DNA of 64,000 bases from JBGPTF01 sp041490445 (GCA_041490445.1 JBGPTF010000006.1:124001-188000); one strand, 5' to 3'. Positions 51,824-61,967 are shown, counted from the first letter of the stretch. Numbers and translations are program-made. The notes: a model not told the origin generated them from the letters alone.

Positions 51824-53809
51824 ATGTGTGGAATCTACGCACAAATATCGCATTCGCAGGCGCCGCTCGCCTGTAGCTTGGCGATTCGTCATCGCGGACC
51901 GGATGACGAGGGCACGCGGCACTTTCTTGTGCCGGGCACGCCCCAGTGCGTGTCCCTGGTGCACCGCCGCCTTTCGATCATCGACCTTTCCCCGGCAGGC
52001 CACCAGCCGATGTCCAATGAAGATGGCACCGTCTGGATCATTTTCAACGGAGAGATCTACAACTTTCAGGAATTGCGCGCCGAGTTGACTGCGCTGGGCT
52101 ACCGCTTCCATTCCAAGACGGATACAGAAGCCATCGTCCACGGCTACGAACAATGGGGCGAGCAGGTCGTCGAACATCTTCGGGGCATGTTTGCATTTGC
52201 CATTTGGGACAACCGCCGGCGCCGCCTGTTCATGGCGCGCGACCGCGTTGGCAAGAAGCCGCTCTTCTTCTATCTCGATGAGAATCGCCTGTTCGTCGGC
52301 TCGGAGATCAAATCGATCCTCGCCAACGGTGAAATGGACGTCGAGTTGGATCCAGTCGCCCTGCACGACTACCTAACCTATCTCTACTTCCCTGCGCCCC
52401 GAACGGCATTCAAAGGAATCGAGAAACTGCCGCCAGCCACCTGTATGTCGGTGGAAGTCCTCGCCGATGGCGCCCTGCGCGCGCGCCAATGGAATTTCTG
52501 GGACCTGGTGGAAGCCGCCGCAAAGACGCCACAACTGTCGGACCGGGAAGCGGTGGAACAGACGCGCGAGATGCTCGACGAAGCCGTACGCATCCGCCTG
52601 ATCAGCGACGTGCCGCTCGGCATTTTCCTGAGCGGCGGCATTGATTCCAGTACGATCACAGCGCTGGCGGCACAGCACAGCAGCGAGCCGCTAAGAACTT
52701 TCAGCATCGGCTTTCAGGGCAGTAAGTTTTACAGCGAACTTCCGTACGCCAACCGGGTGGCAGAAGTTTTCCGCTCGGATCACCACGTCTTACAAGCGCG
52801 CGCCGATTGTGCCGCGAATCTCACGAAAGTCGTTCACCACTTCGACGAGCCATTTGGAAATCCAACCGCGATTTTGGAATACATCCTCACGAAGGTGATG
52901 CGCGAGCACGTCACGGTCGCGCTCTCCGGTGACGGCGGCGACGAGCTCTTCGGCGGTTACGTGCGCTACGAGGGCGCTCGGCTGGCTTCCTACTATCAAC
53001 GCCTGCCGCGTGTGCTCACCAAGGGACTGATCCCGCACCTGGCGGCGTTGATTCGCGACGACACGAACGGTCGTCACGGCTTCCGGCGCGTCCGGGAGTT
53101 TGCGCAATCTGGCTGGCAGCCGCTCGAAGAGATGTACTTGAGCTGGGTCGGTTATTTTTCCGAGGCCGAGAAGCGAGACCTATACAGTCCGGAGTTTGCC
53201 CGCCAAGTTGGCAGTCATGACTCGGGCGATTTCTTGCGCGGACTCTTCCACCGCGGCTCGCAATTGGACCCGATGAACCGCCTGGGATACGTCGATCTGG
53301 CATCGTTCCTTTGCTTCAACTGCCTTGAGTACGGCGACCGGATGTCGATGGCGAATTCTCTCGAGGTCCGCTGTCCCTTCACCGATCAGCGCCTCATCGA
53401 ATTCGCTCTCGGCCTGCCGTATCGGATGAAGTCCCGCAGGCTCGAAACGAAGTGGGTCGTGAAGGAGGCGATGCGGGGGACTTTGCCTTCCGACATTCTC
53501 CGCAAGAAGAAAATGGGCTTCAACCCGCCACTCCCGCAGTGGATCAACCGGGAATTGAAACCGTTGCTTGCCCAGATGCTTGATCCGGCGGTCATTCAGC
53601 GCCGGGGAATCTTCCGCCCGGAAGCGGTCGCCAAGCTTCTGACGGACCACAATGAAAACCGGCGCGACAATGCGCTGAAGCTCTGGGCACTCTTGATGCT
53701 CGAGGTTTGGCAGCGGATGTACCTGGACGGAGAGTCGGAATCGTCGGTAAGGGATGGGGTGTTGGCGGCCGGAATGAACATGGACCTCTCCTATGCATCC
53801 AAATCTTGA
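51824..53809 (+). CDS. asnB: Asparagine synthase (glutamine-hydrolysing)-like amidotransferase
   Basis: A 661-residue protein. The N-terminal Ntn glutaminase domain begins MCGIYA with nucleophile Cys2 and has VHRRLSIIDLSPAGHQPM and IIFNGEIYNF. The C-terminal synthetase domain has the ATP pyrophosphatase loop FLSGGIDSSTI and SGDGGDELFGGY. Homologues in exopolysaccharide loci are thought to amidate sugar acids or similar rather than make free asparagine; this is inferred from location. It overlaps the next glycosyltransferase by 17 bases. Confidence 0.9.
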   Translation: MCGIYAQISHSQAPLACSLAIRHRGPDDEGTRHFLVPGTPQCVSLVHRRLSIIDLSPAGHQPMSNEDGTVWIIFNGEIYNFQELRAELTALGYRFHSKTDTEAIVHGYEQWGEQVVEHLRGMFAFAIWDNRRRRLFMARDRVGKKPLFFYLDENRLFVGSEIKSILANGEMDVELDPVALHDYLTYLYFPAPRTAFKGIEKLPPATCMSVEVLADGALRARQWNFWDLVEAAAKTPQLSDREAVEQTREMLDEAVRIRLISDVPLGIFLSGGIDSSTITALAAQHSSEPLRTFSIGFQGSKFYSELPYANRVAEVFRSDHHVLQARADCAANLTKVVHHFDEPFGNPTAILEYILTKVMREHVTVALSGDGGDELFGGYVRYEGARLASYYQRLPRVLTKGLIPHLAALIRDDTNGRHGFRRVREFAQSGWQPLEEMYLSWVGYFSEAEKRDLYSPEFARQVGSHDSGDFLRGLFHRGSQLDPMNRLGYVDLASFLCFNCLEYGDRMSMANSLEVRCPFTDQRLIEFALGLPYRMKSRRLETKWVVKEAMRGTLPSDILRKKKMGFNPPLPQWINRELKPLLAQMLDPAVIQRRGIFRPEAVAKLLTDHNENRRDNALKLWALLMLEVWQRMYLDGESESSVRDGVLAAGMNMDLSYASKS

Positions 53810-55049
53810 AGTCGAGAGCCGTCAAGATCGCGCCTTGCCGTTCCCGCACTCACCCCTCGGGAAGTGTTCCGCCGGGAACGCCACCGAACTGCCGCATATT
53901 CTCTATCTGATTGACCAGTTCACCGGCACGCAGTCCGGCGGGGCCGAGCGCGCGCTGGCGAGCATCACCCAGCACTTGCCAGCCGATCGGTTTCGCTGCT
54001 CGGTAGCTACGTTCTCCGCGGACCCCAATCTGAATTTGGCGGAGATGTTTTCTTGCTCGGTGCATGTGCTTCCGCTGCGCCGGACCTACGACTGGAACGC
54101 AATTCAAATGGCCCGGCGCCTGCGTCAGTTGATCCGGACGGAGCGCGTCACGATTGTGCATAGTTTCTTTGAGACCGCCGACCTGTGGGGTGGCACGGTA
54201 GCCAAATTGAGCGGCTGCCCGCTGCTCGTTTCGAGCCGCCGGGACATGGGCATCCTGCGTCTGCCGAAGCACGACATTGCCTACCGCCTCATCCGTCCCT
54301 GGATGGATCTGGTGGTCACCGTCTCGGAGGAGGTTCGCTCGTTCGTGATCGACCGCGACGGCATGGACCCCGGGAAAGTTGTCACGCTGTACAACGGCGT
54401 GGACATGAGCCTATTCGGCGGCCCCCGCAATTCTTCGGCGTTGCGCTTTCAACTGGGATTGCAAGGCGCGTCTCACATCATTTCGACCGTTGGCCACATT
54501 CGCCGGGTAAAAGGCCTGGACGTTTTCATCCGCGCTGCGGATAAAGTGCGCAGAGAATTCCCGGGCGCTGCCTTTCTGATCGTCGGCGATTGCCTGGAAG
54601 AAGACCATCGCCAGGAGCTGCAACAGTTAACGCGAAATCTGGGCCTTGCTGAAAACGTGCGCTTCCTGGGAGGCCATCCCAACGTCAGGCCATTTCTCGA
54701 CCTCAGCGATGTTTTCTGCCTGCTCTCGAGGAGCGAGGGATTCTCCATGGCGCTGATCGAAGCGATGGCCCGCTCCCTGCCTTGCGTCGCCACGCGTGTC
54801 GGCGGCAACGCCGAAGCCATCGAAGAAGGCCGCAGCGGATTTGTCGTGGAGAATGAAGACGTGGACGCGGCCGCAGATCGCATCCTGCACTTGCTGCGGG
54901 ACCCGGAACAAGCCCGTCAGATGGGCGCCGCCGGGAGGGAGATCGTCGAGAGACGTTTCACGGTCGAGGCCATGATCGCGCAACTGGTTGGTATCTACGA
55001 CCGCCTGCTCCAAACCAAAGGGATTCAGCCATGCACGCCGCTGTGCTAG
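53793..55049 (+). CDS. GT4-family glycosyltransferase
   Basis: A 418-residue GT-B enzyme. The first ~35 residues look like an extension overlapping the asnB gene; the fold begins at HILYLIDQFTGTQSGGAERA. Donor-domain motifs are ISTVGHIRRVKGLDVFIRA, FLIVGDCLEEDHRQEL and SEGFSMALIEAMARSLP. Stop overlaps the next gene by 19 bases. Confidence 0.9.
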   Translation: MHPNLEVESRQDRALPFPHSPLGKCSAGNATELPHILYLIDQFTGTQSGGAERALASITQHLPADRFRCSVATFSADPNLNLAEMFSCSVHVLPLRRTYDWNAIQMARRLRQLIRTERVTIVHSFFETADLWGGTVAKLSGCPLLVSSRRDMGILRLPKHDIAYRLIRPWMDLVVTVSEEVRSFVIDRDGMDPGKVVTLYNGVDMSLFGGPRNSSALRFQLGLQGASHIISTVGHIRRVKGLDVFIRAADKVRREFPGAAFLIVGDCLEEDHRQELQQLTRNLGLAENVRFLGGHPNVRPFLDLSDVFCLLSRSEGFSMALIEAMARSLPCVATRVGGNAEAIEEGRSGFVVENEDVDAAADRILHLLRDPEQARQMGAAGREIVERRFTVEAMIAQLVGIYDRLLQTKGIQPCTPLC

Positions 55050-56188
55050 TTCTTTTCTGGGTATGCTTTGCCGCGCTGGTTTACGTCTACGCCGGCTATC
55101 CGTTGTTGCTCGCTCTCTTGGCCGCTTTTGTTCGCGACCAGAAGCCCGTGCTGGGTCACTCGCCAAAAATCTCCTTTCTGATCGCGGCCTACAACGAAGA
55201 GGCGAACATCGGCCGCAAGATCGAGCAGACGCTCTCCCTGGACTATCCGGCCGAGAAGCTCGAGATTCTCGTCCTCTCCGATGGCTCGACTGACCACACG
55301 GATGAAATCGTCAGGGCGATTTCGGATCCGCGCGTCCGGCTGCTGCGTCTAGAACCCCGCCGCGGCAAGACGGCTGCGCAGAATCGCGGTGCGCGCCAAG
55401 CCGGCGGCGAAATTCTCGTTTTTTCCGATGCGACCACGGTCTACCATCCGCAGGCACTCCGATTCCTGGTCTCACGCTATGAAGATCCCACTGTCGGCGC
55501 CGCCAGCGGCCGCTATCAATACTTCGACCCGGAAGGCAATTCGCCGACGGGCCTGGGCACAATCGCGTTTTGGAACTATGAAAACATGCTGAAGATGATG
55601 CAGTCGAGGATCCGCACCATCAGCGGATGTTGTGGCTGTATCTACTCCGTCCGCAAGAGCGCATACACGGAACTGCCCGACTACGTAATCAGCGACCTCG
55701 TACAACCGTTGTGGGTGATCCAGAAAGGCTTTCGAGTAGTATTCGAAGACCGCGCGCTGGCCTACGAAGAAACCACGCGCTCCGCCGGCGAAGAATTCTC
55801 GATGCGTGTCCGCGTCGTTACGCGAGGGATTCGCGGCCTGCTGAGCGTTCCGGATGTCTTGACTCCCTGGAAGTTCGGCTGGGTTTCCTTCCAGCTCTTT
55901 TCGCACAAGATCCTGCGCTGGCTGATTTCGTTCTTCCTCATCGGACTCTTCGCCGACACAGCGCTGCTGGCGGACCAGCCCGTGTTCCGTCTATTCCTGG
56001 TGCTCCAGGCGCTATTTTACGTGTGGGCGCTTGTAACGATGGCCGTACCACTCCAGAAAAAATGGAAAATCCTCGGCATCCCCCTCTATTTCTGTCTTCT
56101 CAACGCGGCCGCTTTTTGCAGTGTGATTGAAGTCTTGCGTGGGAGAAAATATGTGACGTGGGAGACGGTTCGAACGCAGACACCATGA
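55031..56188 (+). CDS. GT2-family glycosyltransferase with membrane segments
   Basis: A 385-residue GT-A enzyme. One helix at the N-terminus (VLFWVCFAALVYVYAGYPLLL), then the catalytic domain with SFLIAAYNEEANI, the aspartates in LVLSDGSTDHTD and FSDATTVY, then a product-site QPLWVIQKGF in place of the QxxRW of processive enzymes, so it is probably non-processive. Three to four helices follow near the C-terminus. Overlaps the gene before and the gene after (4 bases). Confidence 0.88.
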   Translation: MHAAVLVLFWVCFAALVYVYAGYPLLLALLAAFVRDQKPVLGHSPKISFLIAAYNEEANIGRKIEQTLSLDYPAEKLEILVLSDGSTDHTDEIVRAISDPRVRLLRLEPRRGKTAAQNRGARQAGGEILVFSDATTVYHPQALRFLVSRYEDPTVGAASGRYQYFDPEGNSPTGLGTIAFWNYENMLKMMQSRIRTISGCCGCIYSVRKSAYTELPDYVISDLVQPLWVIQKGFRVVFEDRALAYEETTRSAGEEFSMRVRVVTRGIRGLLSVPDVLTPWKFGWVSFQLFSHKILRWLISFFLIGLFADTALLADQPVFRLFLVLQALFYVWALVTMAVPLQKKWKILGIPLYFCLLNAAAFCSVIEVLRGRKYVTWETVRTQTP

Positions 56189-56970
56189 GAATCGAGATTC
56201 TGACTCAAGATGATCCGTTGTATATCCTTCCGTTCTTCGAAGAGTTCTTCAAGAACTGCGCCGGAGAATTCGATATCGTGAGGGTGTCGATTTGCCGGGT
56301 CATGGGCAAACGCTCACGGCGCAAGCTGCTCTGGGAACTGGTGCATCTCTTTGGGCCGCTGGGATTCTTACGGATCCTAGCACGCGCGGCGTGGTCTCGT
56401 TTATTGGGACTGCTGCCCCGTACTCGCCGGGCAAAGCATTTCGGGACGTTGGCGCAACTCTGCCGCGCCTACGGTATTCCGTTCCAGCAAATTGGCAATC
56501 CAAACGCGGAGGATTTTGTCGCCGAATTCCGCCAACGCCGTCCTGATGTGCTGGTATCGGTCGCGTGCCCTTATATCTTGAAAGAGCCTCTGCTGAAGGC
56601 GACGCCGCTAGGATGTGTCAACATCCATCATGCACCGCTGCCGCGTTACAAGGGCATGATGCCGACCTTTTGGCAGATGTTCCACGGCGAAAAGAGGGTT
56701 GGGGTCACGATCCACTACATGGCTCCCAAGGTGGATGAAGGTGCGGCCCTGTTGCAGGAGGAACTGGAAATCCTGCCGGGTGAATCGCTCGACCATCTGA
56801 TCCGCCGGTCGAAACGCCATGGCGCTAGCTGCATGGCGAAAGTGCTGCGCGCGATTGCGGCTGGGACTCAGCAGGTCGTGCAGTGGAAAACGGCCGAAAG
56901 CAGCTTGTTCACCTTCCCAACGCTCCGAGAAATTCGCGAGTTTCATCGGCGAGGCTTCCGCGCCATCTGA
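56185..56970 (+). CDS. Formyltransferase-family protein, probably sugar N-formyltransferase
   Basis: A 261-residue protein of the formyl-THF-dependent transferase fold. The catalytic triad region is visible: Asn and His in VNIHHAPLPRYKGMMP, and Asp in VDEGAALLQ after VGVTIHYM. It lacks the C-terminal domain of methionyl-tRNA formyltransferase, and its place in the operon favours N-formylation of an amino sugar. The ATG overlaps the stop of the GT2 gene (ATGA). Confidence 0.82.
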   Translation: MRIEILTQDDPLYILPFFEEFFKNCAGEFDIVRVSICRVMGKRSRRKLLWELVHLFGPLGFLRILARAAWSRLLGLLPRTRRAKHFGTLAQLCRAYGIPFQQIGNPNAEDFVAEFRQRRPDVLVSVACPYILKEPLLKATPLGCVNIHHAPLPRYKGMMPTFWQMFHGEKRVGVTIHYMAPKVDEGAALLQEELEILPGESLDHLIRRSKRHGASCMAKVLRAIAAGTQQVVQWKTAESSLFTFPTLREIREFHRRGFRAI

Positions 56971-57029
56971 ACACCCGCCCCGGTATCACCGGGCCAAGCA
57001 GAGGCGCCGCGCACGAGTCCGACCTAGCT

Positions 57030-58148
57030 GTGGGGGAACGATTGCAAGAGGGTCTGCCGAAGAAGATCCGTGCGTGGGTGCGCTGGGGCTGGGTTTGCGC
57101 CCTGTACTTCACCGGGATGCTGCGCTGGGCCAAGCGGAGCCTGGCGGCCCAGCAGGGTGTCGTTGTCCTCACCTTTCATCGGGTCCTTCCCGATGACGAA
57201 TTCGCCAAGACGTTTTCTCCCACCGGCATGGTGATGCGGGAGCGGACGTTTGAAGAAGCCGTAAAATATGTAGCCACGCACCATTCCCCGGTCGCGATCG
57301 ACGCGCATCCTCCCGCTGATCGAACGGACTCCGGCAAGTTGTGCGTGGCGTTCACATTCGATGATGGCTGGGCCGACAACGCGCATTTCGCAGCCCCGAT
57401 CGCTCGCAAGTACGGCGTTCGGCTGGCCATCTTTGTATGCCCGGGGCGCATGGGGCTTTCCTTTCCATTCTGGCCCGAACGAATCGCATCGCTATGCGAG
57501 GCCGCCGGAAGAGGCGGCTATCTGGCTCAAATCATCGAACGAGTCACGGCGCGTGCGGGGCGGAAAATCGAGTCAAAGGGCGAGAGGGGCTCAAAACAGG
57601 CGGAGGTCCAATTGATCGCTCTGCTGAAGACTCTCCCTGCCGAGCAACGCGGAAGCATTGTAACGGACTTATTCGAGGAATTCGGCCATAGACTCGAGGG
57701 CGAAAACTTCGAAATGCATTCCACGATGACATGGGATGAGCTGCAAGAATTGTCCCGGCAGGGCGTTCTCTTCGGCTCGCACACTCAGACACATCAGATT
57801 TTAACAAAGCTCTCCGCTGACGCCGTTGAGCGCGAACTCATGGATTCAAAGCAAACTCTCGGCCAGCGACTGGGCCGGCCGTGTTTTGCATTCGCCTATC
57901 CGAATGGAAATTGGTCACAGGAAGTACGTGCGTCCGTCGCGAAGGCAGGTTATACGCTCGCGTTCCGCAACGTTCCGGGTGCGTGGACTGCAGACACAGA
58001 TCCCCTGCTTATCCCCCGGGTGAACGTGTGGGAAGGGACGGTTGTGAATCCTCTCGGTCGTTTTTCACCGATTGCGTTCGACTACGCCGTGTTCTGGCGT
58101 TCTTACCGGAAGGATAAGGAGCGCACCGAGGCAAGCTATCCCATCTGA
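57030..58148 (+). CDS. Polysaccharide deacetylase (NodB, CE4 family)
   Basis: About 372 residues. A helix region (~15-30) precedes the NodB domain: VVVLTFHRVLPDD, the metal-binding FTFDDGWADN, the second metal motif SHTQTH, then AFAYPNGNWS. These are the usual Asp-His-His ligands. The GTG at 57030 is the most likely start; ATG 57117 is an alternative, and an ATG at 56883 would overlap the formyltransferase too far. It removes acetyl groups from N-acetyl sugars, giving free amines that a formyltransferase could use. It is the last gene of the operon; no clear terminator follows. Confidence 0.82.
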   Translation: MGERLQEGLPKKIRAWVRWGWVCALYFTGMLRWAKRSLAAQQGVVVLTFHRVLPDDEFAKTFSPTGMVMRERTFEEAVKYVATHHSPVAIDAHPPADRTDSGKLCVAFTFDDGWADNAHFAAPIARKYGVRLAIFVCPGRMGLSFPFWPERIASLCEAAGRGGYLAQIIERVTARAGRKIESKGERGSKQAEVQLIALLKTLPAEQRGSIVTDLFEEFGHRLEGENFEMHSTMTWDELQELSRQGVLFGSHTQTHQILTKLSADAVERELMDSKQTLGQRLGRPCFAFAYPNGNWSQEVRASVAKAGYTLAFRNVPGAWTADTDPLLIPRVNVWEGTVVNPLGRFSPIAFDYAVFWRSYRKDKERTEASYPI

Positions 58149-58343
58149 TCTGTCCGCGAAGAGGCACACGCCTGCCCGTGTTGACAATCCGAACTAGCCG
58201 TCCCCTTCCGGCGGGGATCAGTTCAATCAAGCGATGCACCTGGCGCCACAACAGCTATCAAATAGTGTCTTTATGCAGAAGCGCCGCCGGGCTGCTGCTC
58301 TCGATCCGGCGATTCCAACGTCATTGAAACTCGCCACACGAAC

Positions 58344-60047
58344 CTAGTGAGATACGCCAGCGAGACTAGCTGGAGGATTCGGCTTCAGAGCCGCGCCAGT
58401 CAGGAACTCAAACGCACCGATGTCGAAAGCCTTGCCTTGCGGCCGAAGAATCCCGTCGAAGTCCGTCCCGACGCCTGCGTTCACTCCCGCATCCACCGCG
58501 GGACTGCTCGACTGCAAGTGAAAATCGAAGGCGCTGAGGCTTGCGAAGAAGGGGTCAGAGTTAACGCTGCTAGTGAACGCAGCGGGCGCTGCGCCGTTGC
58601 CAAAGAAGAGGTTATGGTCTCCGGTGGCGTTGCTGCCCTTCTGCAGGTATGCGCCGCCGTCCGTTGGGTAAAGGATGTTGTTTGTGGCCTTGATGGACAG
58701 CCCGGCGCCGGAATCAAAAGAGCCGATTGCGCCGCCCCAGCCTGAATTCAGTTGCACGGCACGGGCACTGCAGTTGTAGAGCGTGTTGTTGTAAACAAGA
58801 ATCTGGCCTTTTCCCGGGCTGCCGGTATTGGTCCTCCCCGCTGAATAAATGCAGGAATAATTGGCATCACCGTCGGGAGGGGATGGCCCGGTTCCGACGT
58901 CGTAGATGACGTTGTTGTACGCTTCAACCGTTCCCCTCGAGGGGTCAACCGTAGCGAAGTTGATGCCATCGCACCGGTCACCGTGAATTAGGTTGTCGTG
59001 AACGTGGAGGTCGTACTGGTCTTGACCGCTGTTTCCCGTGATGGGGCTGGAGTGGAACTGCAGCGCGCGGCACGTTCGGTTATCGTGGATGTGGTTCCAG
59101 CCAAAATCAATGTGATTCGAGTCGGTAGTGAAGTAGACCGCGTGGTACTGCTTGGAAGTTCCACTGGAACGCGATGTACCGATCTGCGTTACTTCGTTGC
59201 CGTAAATATAGGACATGTTCCCATCGTTGAGTGCTGAGCCTTCGAGCGCGCCCTCTTGACCGTTGCAGTTCGGGCAGATGATTTTCAGACCAATCACGCG
59301 CCAGCCGCCGGACCCGCGCATGCCGAGGGCCATCAATCCGCCGCCGGCGACCGTGAAATTTCCTCCGCCACCTGAAATCGTCATCCAGCCAGCGCCACTT
59401 CCGCGAATGCCATACTGCTGGTCGTTCGAGCCGTTCGGGTCTCCCACTGAGACCGTGGCGCCTGGATAAGCAACAAAAGCCTCCGGTGCGGAAGATGTCC
59501 CGCCCAAGCGCAGCAACATAGTGGCATGGAATCTCTGTCCGTCATTCGCATTCGCGACGAGGCCATCCATCAGGTAGCAGGTGGCACCGGCACTCATCGT
59601 ATCGCGGCACTTCAGAATCGTCTTGAAGGGCGAGGCAAAGCTGCCCTTGTTCGAATCCGATCCACGCGGTGAGACAAAGTAGATCTTCCCCGAAGAGCGA
59701 ACCGTGAAGCTCACCGTGTTGTTGCTAGCCTGCCCGCTCACCGTAATGACGACCGCGCCGCTCAATGGGCCCGCGCCAAGCTGGCAAGTGACCCGCGTGT
59801 CGCTCCACACAGGGCAGTTATCCACCGTCCCTCCACCAATGGTGACTGTGGAGCCTCCCCGGGTCGCGCCGAACCGCTTGCCATAGAAGGTAACAAACAC
59901 TCCTTTGCCGTTCTGACCGCCCGTCTTCGGTCCACCGTCCAGGTCGGTGAAGAACACACGGGGCGGCGGGGTCTGCGCCCCCGCCGGCAGCGCGTTGAAC
60001 AGCGTTGCCATGAGAACCATTCCCGCCAGAGTGAAAGCTTTCCTCAT
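58344..60047 (-). CDS. Secreted right-handed beta-helix protein with IPT/TIG domain (copy 1)
   Basis: A 567-residue secreted protein with signal peptide (KAFTLAGMVLMATLFNALP, cleavage after AGAQ). An IPT/TIG-like immunoglobulin domain (~30-125, from VFVTFYGKRFGATRGGSTV) is followed by a parallel beta-helix with many Asn/Gly turns (IYGNEVTQIGT, NHIDFGWNHIHDN, HVHDNLIHGDRCDG). It ends with the DFDGILRPQGKAFDIGAFEF element typical of such proteins. It resembles polysaccharide lyases or adhesins but no catalytic set is evident. A paralogue follows on the same strand. Confidence 0.85.
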   Translation of the reverse strand: MRKAFTLAGMVLMATLFNALPAGAQTPPPRVFFTDLDGGPKTGGQNGKGVFVTFYGKRFGATRGGSTVTIGGGTVDNCPVWSDTRVTCQLGAGPLSGAVVITVSGQASNNTVSFTVRSSGKIYFVSPRGSDSNKGSFASPFKTILKCRDTMSAGATCYLMDGLVANANDGQRFHATMLLRLGGTSSAPEAFVAYPGATVSVGDPNGSNDQQYGIRGSGAGWMTISGGGGNFTVAGGGLMALGMRGSGGWRVIGLKIICPNCNGQEGALEGSALNDGNMSYIYGNEVTQIGTSRSSGTSKQYHAVYFTTDSNHIDFGWNHIHDNRTCRALQFHSSPITGNSGQDQYDLHVHDNLIHGDRCDGINFATVDPSRGTVEAYNNVIYDVGTGPSPPDGDANYSCIYSAGRTNTGSPGKGQILVYNNTLYNCSARAVQLNSGWGGAIGSFDSGAGLSIKATNNILYPTDGGAYLQKGSNATGDHNLFFGNGAAPAAFTSSVNSDPFFASLSAFDFHLQSSSPAVDAGVNAGVGTDFDGILRPQGKAFDIGAFEFLTGAALKPNPPASLAGVSH

Positions 60048-60168
60048 TGTCCCTGACTCCTCAGTTCGGACTCGATCTCGTTCCCCTAACTGTCCGACAG
60101 GAGCAGTGTCGCCGGGCCTCTGCGGTCGAGCAGGCAAATTCGGCCTGGTTCCGGCTCGCTGTTTTTCC

Positions 60169-61896
60169 CTATTTCACGACGACAGCGAGATTGGAGGGTG
60201 GATTCGGCTTCACCACGGTGCTATTCAAGAACTCGAAGGCGCCGAGGTCAAAAGCCTTGCCTTGCGGTCGAAGGATCCCATCGAAGTCCGTCGTAACACC
60301 CGTGTTCACTCCCGCGTCCACCGCTGGACTGCTGGATTGGAGGTGGAAATTGAAGGAGCCGAGGCTCGCGAACAAGGGATCGGAGTTGATGCTGCTGGTG
60401 AACGCAGCGGGCGCTGCGCCGCTGCCGAAAAAGACGTTATGGTCGCCGGTGGCGTTACTGCCATTCTGCAGGTAGAACTCGCCGCCGATCAGGTAGATGA
60501 TGTTGTTTGTGGCCTTGATGGACAGTCCGGCGCCGGAATCAAGAGAGCCGATCGCCCCGCCCCATCCTGAATCCAGTTGCACCGCACGCGCTCCGCAATC
60601 ATACAGCGTGTTGTTGTAAACGAGAATCTGGCCCTTTCCGGCGCTACCGGTATTGGTTGTCCCGGGCGAGTAGATGCACGTGTAGTTTGCGTCGCCGTCG
60701 GGTGGTCCGGGGCCTCGGCCAACGCTATAGATCACGTTGTTGTAGACCTCGACCGTGCCTCTGGACGGATCCACCGTGGCCAGGTTGAGTCCATCGCACG
60801 GGTCGCCGTGAATCAGGTTATCGTGAACGTGAAGATCGTACTGATCGTTCCCTGTGCCGGCACCCGTCGGGGAAGAATGGAACTGGATCGCGCGGCAGGT
60901 CTTGTTGTCGTGCACATGGTTCCAGCCAAAGTCGATGTGATTGGAGTCGGTTGTGAAGTAGACCGCGTGGTACTGCTTGCCGGAACCGTTCGCGAGTCCT
61001 GTGGAGACGTTGGTGACCTCGTTCCCGTAGAAACGGGAAGTGGTTCCGTCATTCACACTCGCGGTAACCAGTCCAGCATCCTGTCCGTTGCAGTTCGGAC
61101 AGTTTATATGCAGACCGACGATCCGCCATCCGCCGACGTCATTCAATTGTAGTCCGGCCGTCGCGCCCCCAACCACGGTAAAGTTTCCGCCACCGCCAGA
61201 GATGGTGAACCATCCGCCAGCCCCATCGTTCCGAAAACCGTATTGCTGGTCGTTTGTACCGGCTGGATCGCCAACGGTGACGGCCGCGTTCGGGTAAGCA
61301 ACGAACGCCTTCGGATTGGTCGAACTGCCTCCAGCCCGCAGAAGCACGGTAGAATGCCAGCCATTTCCGTCATTGGTATTGGCAACGAAGCCGCCTTCAA
61401 GATAACAGATATCCCCGGCGGCCATCGTGTCGCGGCATTTCAGAATCGTGCCGAAGGGCGCGGCGAACGTCCCTGCATTCGAGTCTGCACCAGTCGTAGC
61501 GACATAGAAGATGTTCCCCGTGCGCACGGTGAAGGAGACGGTGTTGTTGGATGCTACCCCGCCCACCGTGACAACCACCGGGCCGGATGCAACCGCCCCA
61601 CCGAGCGCCACCGAAATCATGTCGTGCTGTCCGGCAGCGTCGCACAAGGCGCACCACCGCTTCACGGCCGCGGGCGCACCGCCGCCAATCGTTACAGTAG
61701 AGGACCCCTGCGTGGCCCCGAAGTTCTTGCCGTAGATTGTGACGATGGCGCCGTTGTTTCCTTCGCCGCCCGTCTTGGGTCCGCCGTCCAAGTCGGTGTA
61801 GAGAACACGGGGCGGCGTGGTCTGCGCCCCCGCCGGCAGCGCGCCAAAGAGCGTTGCCGTGAGAATCATTCCTGCCAGCGTGAAAAATTTCTTCAT
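60169..61896 (-). CDS. Secreted right-handed beta-helix protein with IPT/TIG domain (copy 2)
   Basis: A 575-residue paralogue of the neighbouring gene, similar from signal peptide (FFTLAGMILTATLFGALP) to the end (DFDGILRPQGKAFDLGAFEF). The leader upstream is also conserved: the 24 bases before both starts are nearly the same, including TGAGGAGT as ribosome-binding site, so the duplication covered the regulatory part too. The TIG domain carries an extra Cys pair (WCALCDAAG) compared with copy 1. Confidence 0.86.
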   Translation of the reverse strand: MKKFFTLAGMILTATLFGALPAGAQTTPPRVLYTDLDGGPKTGGEGNNGAIVTIYGKNFGATQGSSTVTIGGGAPAAVKRWCALCDAAGQHDMISVALGGAVASGPVVVTVGGVASNNTVSFTVRTGNIFYVATTGADSNAGTFAAPFGTILKCRDTMAAGDICYLEGGFVANTNDGNGWHSTVLLRAGGSSTNPKAFVAYPNAAVTVGDPAGTNDQQYGFRNDGAGGWFTISGGGGNFTVVGGATAGLQLNDVGGWRIVGLHINCPNCNGQDAGLVTASVNDGTTSRFYGNEVTNVSTGLANGSGKQYHAVYFTTDSNHIDFGWNHVHDNKTCRAIQFHSSPTGAGTGNDQYDLHVHDNLIHGDPCDGLNLATVDPSRGTVEVYNNVIYSVGRGPGPPDGDANYTCIYSPGTTNTGSAGKGQILVYNNTLYDCGARAVQLDSGWGGAIGSLDSGAGLSIKATNNIIYLIGGEFYLQNGSNATGDHNVFFGSGAAPAAFTSSINSDPLFASLGSFNFHLQSSSPAVDAGVNTGVTTDFDGILRPQGKAFDLGAFEFLNSTVVKPNPPSNLAVVVK

Positions 61897-61967
61897 TGTC
61901 CCTGACTCCTCAGTTCGTATCTGAATCTCGTATTCCTTAAACTCAACGCACCACCCCTACCAGGGGC

